A DNA stretch of 64,000 nt, taken from NCBI GenBank assembly GCA_963817465.1, contig CAWFOP010000018.1, forward strand, positions 62,001 to 126,000, given 5' to 3'. The translations under genes were made by a program, and so were the position numbers. The notes under the pieces are model-generated. The model was not told the origin of the DNA. It did no database searches and saw only the letters and a program-made list of their open reading frames with translations. This document shows positions 17,889 to 26,567 of the stretch, piece by piece (position 1 is the first letter of the stretch; each line of letters opens with the position of its first letter). Source of the stretch: CAMPKL01 sp963817465 (lineage in GTDB: Bacteria > Acidobacteriota > Terriglobia > Bryobacterales > UBA6623).

Positions 17889-18494
17889 TCAGCAGGACTG
17901 GCGCCAGGACGTATCGCCTTCTTTCCACATTGTTGGGGGCGCCGTCACACCCGTCGTGAACTGTTGAATCCAACGTGCGAATGACGCGACAAGCTCCGCG
18001 GGGAAGCGGCACTTGTGGCCGCGCGTGACGATGAGGGCTTCGAACTCGCTGGGGAGCGCCACGGGCGAGGATCCGAAATAGTGGAAGTCGGTGGAAACCA
18101 ACACGAATCGGCCACTCAGATCGTGCCGCTTCTTGTCGCTGTCTTCTCTACGGCCGGCCGAGTGTAACGACAACAATTGCCTATACTCGCCGTTGGTTTT
18201 CGGCTCGTAGATATTGTCGCCCCTTCTGTGGGTCAATCCGTCGGAATGCCATCGCGGCCTCTTTTGCGCGAAGCGCCGGTCCCGCCAGTATTGGTCGAAG
18301 GTCAATTTCTCTTCGACCCTCATGGCGTACAGGAGTTGGTTGCCCTGTGATTTTGGCGTGAGGCCAACCACCCAGTCGCCTGGCTCGGCGGCTAGCCGAA
18401 TCCTTGGCTTGCAGCACGCCAGAGTACAGGAGCCGAAGAACGGATTCGGGGAGAATCCGGTGTCGTACGTCGCCGTGTAGGAGAAGAGGCGCAT
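17889..18494 (-). CDS. Nmad2-domain protein (nucleotide-modification-associated)
   Basis: 201 residues beginning RLFSYTATYDTGFSPNPFFG and continuing CTLACCKPRIR, GDWVVGL, LLYAMRVEEKLTFDQYW. This is the pattern I recognise as Nucleotide modification associated domain 2, a family found near phage and bacterial DNA base-hypermodification genes and thought to act as a sensor or nuclease-like partner. The C-terminal region keeps HYFG, HKC and a WIQQF helix. No DNA-modification genes occur nearby, so it stands alone. G+C is lower than in its neighbours, suggesting horizontal arrival. Biochemical role unknown. Confidence 0.75.
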   Translation of the reverse strand: MRLFSYTATYDTGFSPNPFFGSCTLACCKPRIRLAAEPGDWVVGLTPKSQGNQLLYAMRVEEKLTFDQYWRDRRFAQKRPRWHSDGLTHRRGDNIYEPKTNGEYRQLLSLHSAGRREDSDKKRHDLSGRFVLVSTDFHYFGSSPVALPSEFEALIVTRGHKCRFPAELVASFARWIQQFTTGVTAPPTMWKEGDTSWRQSC

Positions 18495-18660
18495 TTCGAA
18501 CCAACTCGTCGCGCTGGCGATGCCGCGGCTGTCGGGACAAAGTTCGCGAGGCTAGGATAGCGCGCCGGCAGGAGACCGCACGCTAAAGCGCTGCGGCTCG
18601 GATCTTGGGGGGAAAAGCGGCTTAGGCCCTGGTTGCGCGGGCCTCTTTTCGAGAAAACCC

Positions 18661-18690
18661 TTGCAACCTAGTGTGAGTTCCGACTAGGCT
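18661..18690 (+). promoter_or_regulatory. Possible promoter with overlapping palindrome for the TIGR03437 gene
   Basis: TTGCAA (18661-18666) and TAGGCT (18685-18690) are 18 bases apart. A perfect inverted repeat CCTAGT (18667-18672) / ACTAGG (18683-18688) fills the spacer, where a regulator would block polymerase. The inferred start of transcription is about 45 bases before the ATG at 18743. Confidence 0.4.
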
Positions 18691-18742
18691 ACACGCGGCG
18701 GGCCGGAAAACAACGGAAATCCCGGGGCCATGGACGGGACGC

Positions 18743-20038
18743 ATGAAACAATCGATTTCTCATTTCGGACAAAACAATCGGCAAATCGTCTTTCTGCTCT
18801 TGATTCTGGGCGCCGCGACGGCGGCCTTCTCCCAAACGCCGACAATTACGGCGGACAAAGTCCTCAACGCCGCCGGGTATTCCAGCGGCGGTTTTGCCTC
18901 GGATAGTTGGGTCACGCTTTATGGCGCAAACCTGGCCGAAGCGGTGATCATTGCCGAGGACGGCTTGCAAACCGACATCGCGGGAACGCGGGTCACGGTA
19001 ACCGACTCGGCCGGGGTCGAGCAGGCGGCGGCCTTGCGCTTCGTGGCTCCCAATACGCTCAACTTCCTCGCTCCGTCCGGCATGGCGAGCGGACCGGCGA
19101 CGCTCACCGTCACGAACCCGGCGGGAATGAGCGGGTCCGCCGACGTCACCATCAACAACGTTGCGCCGGGGCTGTTCGCGGCGAACGAGGACGGCCGGGG
19201 CGCCGCGATCGCCACGTTCCTGCGCGTGCTTCCCGATGGCGCCAGGACCGAAGGGTTGACGTTCGTGACGAATGCAATCGCGGGAACGCGCTCCAATCTT
19301 CCGATTCCGTTCGCGCCGGCCGGGAGCGAGATCTATCTCAGCCTTTGGGGCACGGGCTTCCGCGGCGCGTCGTCGGTGCAGGTGCTCATCGGGGACATTG
19401 ACATACCGGTCCTGGCGGCCGTCGCGCACTCGGAATTCGCGGGTCTCGACCAGGCCGTGATTGGACCGCTCCCGCCCGAGCTCGCGGACGCGGGCGAGGC
19501 GACGATCAAGCTTCTCGCGGACGGCGTCGCAGCCAATCCCGTCACAATCAGCTTTTTGGAAGAACCCGGGCCGGACTCCCGAGTCGTGATCTCGTTGGAT
19601 CTCCGGATCGAGGGAGTGGAGCGCCTCGTCTTCAAGGGCAACACGGTGCAATGGGTTCACGTGCAGCCCGAGGAGCAGGAAGACGAGGAACGCAGCACTC
19701 CCGAGGTAGGGATCGAGACGCGCATCAACGGGCGGCGTGCGATCTCCGCTTCCTGGACGCCCCGATTCGCCGGCCGCGTCCCGACGGAAGCGGGCGAGGC
19801 GTCATCCTTGTTCACCGAGCTGTGGCCGCCGCTGCCCGGCGTCGAGACTCCGCTTTCGATCGAGCGCGTGAACCGCTTCGACGGCAACGGCCAGCCGCTG
19901 CCTGACCGGGGCGAGGTGCGAATAGTCGAGACGCCGACCGCGGCGAACGACTTCACGTTGGTTCTGGAGCTCGACGACTCCGAGACGCCGGGCGCGGGCG
20001 TCATGCCGCTCCGCATCGTGTTTGGACCGAGCGAGTAG
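18743..20038 (+). CDS. Secreted protein with Solibacter-type TIGR03437 repeat region
   Basis: 431 residues with a signal peptide ending near AAFSQ. The mature part follows the TIGR03437 plan: VLNAAGYSSGGFASDSWVTLYG, APNTLNFLAPSGM, NNVAPGLFAANEDG, then LSLWGTGFRGASSVQVLIG. This domain is abundant in Solibacter-like Acidobacteriota and is beta-rich and extracellular. The C-terminal 150 residues are not recognised. Its 3' end overlaps the remnant transposase on the other strand. Confidence 0.85.
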   Translation: MKQSISHFGQNNRQIVFLLLILGAATAAFSQTPTITADKVLNAAGYSSGGFASDSWVTLYGANLAEAVIIAEDGLQTDIAGTRVTVTDSAGVEQAAALRFVAPNTLNFLAPSGMASGPATLTVTNPAGMSGSADVTINNVAPGLFAANEDGRGAAIATFLRVLPDGARTEGLTFVTNAIAGTRSNLPIPFAPAGSEIYLSLWGTGFRGASSVQVLIGDIDIPVLAAVAHSEFAGLDQAVIGPLPPELADAGEATIKLLADGVAANPVTISFLEEPGPDSRVVISLDLRIEGVERLVFKGNTVQWVHVQPEEQEDEERSTPEVGIETRINGRRAISASWTPRFAGRVPTEAGEASSLFTELWPPLPGVETPLSIERVNRFDGNGQPLPDRGEVRIVETPTAANDFTLVLELDDSETPGAGVMPLRIVFGPSE

Positions 20039-20315
20039 CCTCGCCGGTGATGCCGGCTCGCACCGGGTTCAGGTCCACGTAGAGCAGCGCCGTCGCCAGC
20101 GAGTCCTCACGCCGCGGCACGACGATCAAATGGACGTGGTTGCTCATCCAGCACCAGCCGAGCAGTTCGGCTCGGCAGGGCTCGAGCGATTCGGAAACGA
20201 ACTCTTGGTAGCGGCGCCGGTCTTCGTCTGTCAGGAAGACGTCTTGGCGGTTGTTGCCGCGATGGGTGATGTGATGCGGTACGTCCACCGCCACCACCCG
20301 CGCTTGGCGTGGCAT
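20001..20315 (-). pseudogene. REP-associated tyrosine transposase (RAYT), internally deleted remnant
   Basis: 104 codons. The N-terminus has the Y1 HUH transposase pattern: ARVVAVDVPHHITHRGNN and NHVHLIVVP. After EDSLATALL the sequence jumps directly to YVDLNPVRAGITGEA, a C-terminal RAYT motif. About 35 residues normally in between, including the GHLWQ region, are gone, though the frame is kept. The last residues run into the TIGR03437 gene. RAYTs mobilise REP palindromes; this one is almost certainly inactive. Short REP-like blocks lie just upstream of its start, at about 20350-20405. Confidence 0.85.
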
Positions 20316-20474
20316 TGTCCTGCGTCGGCGCTATTCTCGCAGATTCCCGACCGCCTTTGGGCTCCGTCCCCTTTGCGTCTATGGACGTTCCCTTTGGATT
20401 CTTTTGTGGATCCTAGATAAACTTGTTGCTTCCATTTCTGTTATCGGTTACAGTCGGACCGCAGGAAAGGCTCA

Positions 20475-23400
20475 ATGTTATTTCGTCTCGGGCGAACGGT
20501 AGTTCACCCATGGTCTAAGCGTTATTTCTGGCTCACCGGTTTATGTATCCTAGCCGCGGCATCCCCATGCTGGCCAGCCACGTATTCCGCCTTTGGCCCA
20601 GAAACCTTCCTCCGCCAAGGCGGCGCCGCGGTGACCGAATCCCGCACGTTCTCAATCGAAAATCCCGAAGCCAAGTATACGCTATTGGTCTACAACAAAG
20701 GCCTCAAGCGCGAACTTCGAGAGGTTCGGAATGTCCGAATCGAGATCGACGGCGCCATTGTGGTCGCAGAGACAGAGTCACTTCAAGGCGTAACGGCCCT
20801 CGAGCGGGAGATTACGCTTGATCCAGCCCTACAACTGCACGACATCAACGTGACGCTCCTGGATCCCGAGACTCGGGGGCGCGCGTCCGCGCGAGGGCTT
20901 GCGCTCGTTATCGTCGGCGTCGACGATGGGACTCTGCTTCCTGTCGGCAACTTCTGGGCGTATGGACCTGCGGACTTTGTCAGGGCTCAGGGCCCAGCGA
21001 CGACAGAGCTTCGAGATTTCACCACCCTGGATCCGAGCGCCGACTATCTCCTCCTAGTCAACAATGGCGGGTCTAATGACCAATACCGTAGGGCGGAGAG
21101 CGCGACGCTGGAAATCAACGGAGCCGATATTCTGCAGTCAAAGAATTTCGGAGCTGAAGTATCGCTGGCGGCTAAGCCCGTACCTCTGTCTGACGCCAAT
21201 CAGTTGGCGCTCACGATTCGCAGCAGCGCTGTCGACGAGCCAAACCACGGAATGACTCTTCAGATTGTCGGACTAGACCATCTGCTCCCTTCGATCGTCC
21301 CCACTGTATTTCCGGCCGCAAATTCGTACGGATGGCACCACACTAATCCCACGGTGAGCTTTACGTGCTCGGACGCTACGAGCGGGGTCGCGATTTGTTC
21401 CGGTCCTCAGGTCGTCAGCACGGAAGGCGCAGGCCAGATCGTAACAGGAGAGGCACTAGATCACGCGCGCAATCCCAACACAGTCTCCGTAGTCGTCAAT
21501 TTGGACAAGACTCCACCCACGCTCGGCGCGAGTGTCGCTCCTCCTGCTAATTCGAGCAACTGGAACAAAACAGATGTGATCTTGACGTGGACCTGCAACG
21601 ACTCCCTAAGCGGAATCGAGTCTTGTCCGTCGGCCAGTCCCGTCTCCGGGGAGGGCGACTTTCTCTTTAGTGCCACCGCAACGGATCGCGCCGGCAATCG
21701 GAGCGAGCCGGCAACCTACTACGTGCATATTGACGAAACTCCGCCCACGATAACGGCGACGGTCAATCCGTCTCCGAACGCGAACAACTGGAACAACACG
21801 CCGGTCGACGTTGACTTCGTCTGCAACGACTCGCGCAGCGGCGTCGAGTTTTGCGGTCCCGATCAGAGCCGTACTTCCGAGGGCGCAAACCAACAGGTCA
21901 ACGGCGAGGCGAGGGACGTCGCGGGCAACATAACGCCGGCAGCCCCCGTGTTCGTGAACATCGACACGATCCCGCCGGATCTATCTGGCTTCTCACCGGC
22001 CTCTGGATCATCCGTCAGCGATCCGGCGTTGCTGTTGACCGCGTCTGCGATGGACGCAACATCCGGAGTAGGTAGTGCGACCTGTGACGGTCAACCCGCC
22101 ACAGTGGCAGGATCGAGTGTCGCTTGCGGATTAACTCTGTCGCCAGGCCAAAACGTAATCACTGTCACTGCCACTGACCTAGCTGGAAACAGCGTCACCA
22201 GGAACGTGACGATAACACTGCAGGACGCAGCTCCTTTCTGCGGCGATAGCAACGTCGATCCCGGGGAGGAATGCGATGACGGAAACACCGACCCCAACGA
22301 CGGATGCGCCAACTGTCGTTTGGCCTCCACAGATCCGGCTGACGATCCAGATGGCGACTGGGACGGCGACGGCCTGACGAATTGGGAAGAGCTCAATGGT
22401 TGTCGCGATTTTGATCGAGATCGCGTCTGCGACCCCGGAACTGAATTCCCTCCAACGGATCCGTTGGACGCGGATACGGACGGCGACCTCCTCAGTGATC
22501 TAGAAGAGGTCATCCACTGTCTAGACGATAATCATGACGGGTCTCTGTGATCCGGATACGGAGTTTACCGACACCGATCCAACGGTGCCCGATTCGTATA
22601 AAGTCGGCTGCTTTGTCCGCCCGATCGAGCTCGGACAGTGCTCAGAGGACAACAGCGGCGGGCAGGGCGACCCTCATCTCACAACCTTCGACAGCCTTGC
22701 CTACGATTTTCAGGCTGTAGGCGAGTTTACGTTAGTCGAATCCACGGACGATGCGCTCGAGATCCAAATCCGAACCAAGCCATGGGGGGACTCTCGCATC
22801 GCCTCGATTATTAGCGCAGTCGCGATGAATCTCGAGGGCGACAGGGTGGGCCTCTACGTTGATCGCAGCCCATCTCTGTACCTGACCGGTGAACCGACTA
22901 CTCTAGCTCAGGGCGAAGAGAGAACGCTGTCCGGCGGCGGACGAGTGAGGTATTCGTCGGATGACTTCACGATCACCTGGCTGGACGGCTCCCAGATGAA
23001 AGTCTATTTGAAAGGGACATACATAAACCTCAAGATGCGTTTCGCGATCTCTCGCCAAGGGCAAGTCAGTGGTCTGCTCGGTGACTTCGACACTCAACTC
23101 AACAATGATCTTGTATCGCGTGACGGCATCGCCGTGAGTCGCCTTCCAACGAGACAGGAGTTCTACGAAGAGTACGGTTCGTCGTGGAGAATCACACAAG
23201 CACAGACTCTCTTCGATTATTTGGAAGGAAACTCGACCGAGTCGTATACCGACCTGACATTCCCCCAAAAGATATTCGTTGCTCGAAACCTCCCTGAGGC
23301 GATAAGGCAGCAGGCCGAACAAGACTGTCGTAACGCTGGTGTGGAAGATCCTATTTTGCTTGAAGCTTGCATATTGGATGTGGGGCTCACGGGCGATGCA

Positions 23401-24678
23401 TCTTTTACGGACTTCGCGGCGACCGCCGATCCGCCGGCCGGGTCGGGGACAGTGTTGCCCGCTCGGTTAGTCTACTTTGAAACAAACGGGAGTGTTGTTG
23501 GCGAGGCCGAGCAGTTCTCGCGACGCATGGATAGCGCCGACAACGACCGCTGGATCGTCGTGCCCGATGAGGCGCCCGAGGGGGCTCCGTTGTCTGCCAA
23601 TGCTCGAGACGGAAAGTATGTTCAATCTCGATTGGAATCAACCGGCGGACTTGAGTCGCTAGGGGCAGCACGACGGAATACTTGATGCAGATCTCGACTC
23701 CTGGGACTTATAACTTGTACTTGCGCTGGGATGGATCTCCTGGCTCGGAGGGAACGAACCAGGAGGTTGCCGCCGACATCGCGGAACTCAAGGACGGTCC
23801 TGGCGGAACAATCGCTGACTGGTATCGAGCTAGCATGTTGGGGGATGCCGATTTCGCATCCGATCCGTGGGATGGAGACGGCGGGTTCGAACCGGACGCC
23901 GTCGTGGCCGCCGAGGGGCCGATGACCTGGGATATCAGCGAACCTGGCGCATATACGTTAAGGCTCTCCCAACTGACAGCGGGCGCCTCAGTCGATGCCT
24001 TTGCTTTTCAAATCGCCAGCCTTCCGCAGCCCACCGGAGATGGCCCGCGGACCTCAACATTTCAGGAGCGAGGAAAGATCATTGTCGCCAACGACGAATG
24101 GACTCTGAGCGACTCCGGATTTGGGTGGACTAGTGACACCAAGACGTTCGCACTGAATGTTGCGTCTTTCTTCACGGGTGGTGGAACCGGAAATTTCTTA
24201 GTCTATTCTGCGAACTTTGGGCTGACGGGTTCGTCGTTATCCAATGCGATGACGCAGGCCGGGCATGCCTGGACAATTAGCACTTCTACGGCTTTCACTC
24301 TTCAGAACCTGCTGCAGTTTGACGGCGTATTCCTTGCTGAGACTCCTGCTGGCCCACAAGTGTCTAATTGAATATGTCAACTCTGGAGGGAATGTCTACA
24401 TCGCTGGCGGGACAGGTGCTGGAGGGTCCGCCGCTAATGAGGCAGCTCTTTGGAATCCATTCCTGGAGGCTTTTGGATTGGCCTTCGACGGGAGCGCGTA
24501 CAACAGCGTAGGTGGAGTGATTCCTATTACTTCCAGTCATCCCATTTTCACTGGTGTTAGTGAACTCTACGAGTTAGAAGGCAGCTCAGTCCTCGTCACC
24601 GGCGCCTCAACCGACGCAGCTGTTCTTCAGTCTTTCAACGGCAACGGGTTGTACGGTGTAATGGCCCCGAATGACTAG
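20475..24678 (+). CDS. Giant multidomain secreted protein with VWD domain, three frameshifts
   Basis: Reconstructed at about 1,400 residues. It has a signal peptide (residues 1-36), two copies of a beta domain (YSAFGPETF... and FWAYGPADF...), three or more Ig-like domains each opening with TPPT-type motifs, a DUF4215 Cys-rich knot (CGDSNVDPGEECDDGN), thrombospondin-3-like calcium loops (DGDWDGDGLTNWEE), a von Willebrand factor D domain (GDPHLTTFDSLAYDF to GLLGDFDTQLNNDL), a jelly-roll-like part (TYNLYLRW) and a C-terminal amidotransferase-like fold (YVNSGGNVYIAGG). Frame changes occur near 22540, 23660 and 24365. G+C is clearly lower than in the flanks, suggesting acquisition. Likely an adhesin or surface-matrix protein. 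Confidence 0.82.
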
Positions 24679-24719
24679 CGTTAAACCTGATGAATCGACC
24701 AATTTGACGACTGTCGGTT

Positions 24720-26455
24720 CTATCTCAAGGTGAATCCTAGTTTGCCTAGCTCCCCGTAGTCCGCTTGGTAGCGGCCTGTTTTCGCTTCATCCGCCCCGCC
24801 AATCGCCCCCGAGATGATCAAATCCCCTTCGTGGATGATGCGGCCTTGGGCGATGATTTGGTTGATGAGCGTCATCAGGTTTTGCCATTGGCCGTCTTTG
24901 GTCGCGGTGGCGTCGGCTTCGTGCAGCACCTTGCCGTCCGCCTCCAGCTTGATCGGCAGGTGATTGAAGTCGATTTTGTCCGGGTGATGGCGCTCGCCGA
25001 TGAGAATTGTGGTGTCGCCGCCGCAATTGGCGGCGATCATGTCTTGGGCCGCTAACTTCCCTGCCCCGAATACGGCGCCTGATTTGGGAATTTCGATGGC
25101 CGGGACGACGGCTTGGGTGGCGGTGCGGGCTTCGTCCGCGTCGGCGATGGCGGTCGGGATGTCGACTCCCATGATGTAGCCGATTTCGGTCTCGATGACT
25201 CGAGAGGAGTCGGCCGGCAGCGACGGGGTTTCCGACGCCTTGTGAATCGCTCCTTCGAAGACCGCGCAATGAAACGGCGCGTCGATGCCGAAACTCTTCT
25301 GGCCGGCCGCGGTGCTGGCGGCGCCCTTGTATCCCACGATTTTCTTGCCGGCGAAGGCTTGGCGGATGACGCGCTTCTGGGCGCGGTAGGCGTCGTCGAG
25401 CGAGAGCTTGCCGGCGGCGGTGATTTTCGGGAGCTTGCGGCGTTCGACTCGAACGCCTTGGTGAGCCGGTCGGCGTAGTCGCGCACCTGGCGGGAGTCGA
25501 GGAAGCCGAGCGAGCGCATCCAGTTCATTGCCAATTCGGGCCAAACGCCGAGCGGCGCGCCGGTCTTGCGGACGCCGAAGCCGTGCGCGCCGTCCTGAAA
25601 CACGTGGATCTCGGCGGGGATGTCGCGCTTGCGCAGCTCGGCCATCATCAGGATGCTGTTCATCGACGCGTCGGGGAAGGTGTGGGCGAAGAACATGGGC
25701 GGCGTTTGGTCGTTGAGGTGATCGAGGATGTCCTGGCGCACGGCCGGCTCCTGGCCGCCGTAGCCGAAGGCGAGGCCGCCGGGGTAGATGTTGAGCATGA
25801 AGGCGGGCCGCGTGGGCTGCTGGTCAGCGGCGTCGACGGGCTCGTATTGGCGCTCGTCGGGGCCGAACAGGGAGAGCCAGGTTCCGATTTCGCCGCCGGC
25901 GGAGAAGCCGATGGCGCCGATGCCGTTGGGGTCGATTTTGAATTCGGCGGCGCGCGAGCGGACGAGGCTGATGGCGCGCTGGGCGTCTTGGACGCCGGTC
26001 TTGAAGAAGTGGCGGCGGTCGTCGCCCCGCGGCGGCACGCGGTATTTGACCAGGAACGCGGCGACGCCGTTGTCGCGCAGCCATTTCGAGATTTCATACC
26101 CCTCGTGCTCGATGGCCAGGCGCACGAGTCCGCCGCCGGGCAGCACCATGACGGCGGCGCCGGTGGCCTTGGCCGGGTCGGGCAGGAAGACCGAGACGGT
26201 GGGCTCGGAGACGTTGGTGATCTGGAAGAACGGGCGGCGGCGCTCGACGAGCATGATCTCGGGGCCGATGTCGCCGGTCTCGCCGGGGGGCGTGCCGGGC
26301 CAGAGGTCAAAAACTTGGTCGGGCTTGACGGGCGGCGGCGGGACGGGGGCGCCGGGGTCGGGCGGCTCGCTGGGTTGGGCTAGCGCGAAGGCGGCGGTGA
26401 GCAGGGTGAGGGCTAGTAGGCGGTGCAGGCGTTGTTGGTGGTTCTGGCGTAGCAC
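24720..26455 (-). CDS. Alpha/beta-hydrolase (esterase) fused to a MhpD-type hydratase, one frameshift
   Basis: The first 330 residues are an exported esterase of the acetyl-xylan esterase/BD-FAE type: signal peptide, VMVLPGGG oxyanion region, GFSAGG nucleophile elbow and HVFQDGAHGFG catalytic His. Without a stop the same frame enters VRDYADRLTKAFE, which looks like the N-terminus of a 2-oxopentenoate hydratase/fumarylacetoacetate-hydrolase-like protein. That protein then continues in another frame (ITAAGKLSLDDAYRAQKR to DYGELGKLGFTLR) after a base loss near 25450. Either a natural fusion or two genes joined by errors. The GTG start at 26455 sits at the edge of a repeat and is uncertain. Confidence 0.75.
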
Positions 26456-26567
26456 GAGGGGACAGTCCACACGCGGGTTTCGGCCCTGTGCTGGGTTTTA
26501 GCGTCATGGGACAGTCCCCCTCGGGTTGTCTTTGTTCGCAATGAGGGGACAGGCCCCCTCGGGGGAT
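26452..26567 (+). repeat. Dispersed REP-like repeat, copy A
   Basis: This block begins GCACGAGGGGACAGTCCACA and carries CGCGGGTTTCGGC, TGTGCTGGGTTTTAGCG and the palindrome GGGACAGTCCC (26508-26518), then a further GGGGACAGGCCCCCTCGGGG. The same order of elements recurs at 28976 and 60515. It fills the gap between the sulfatase and esterase genes. Confidence 0.8.
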
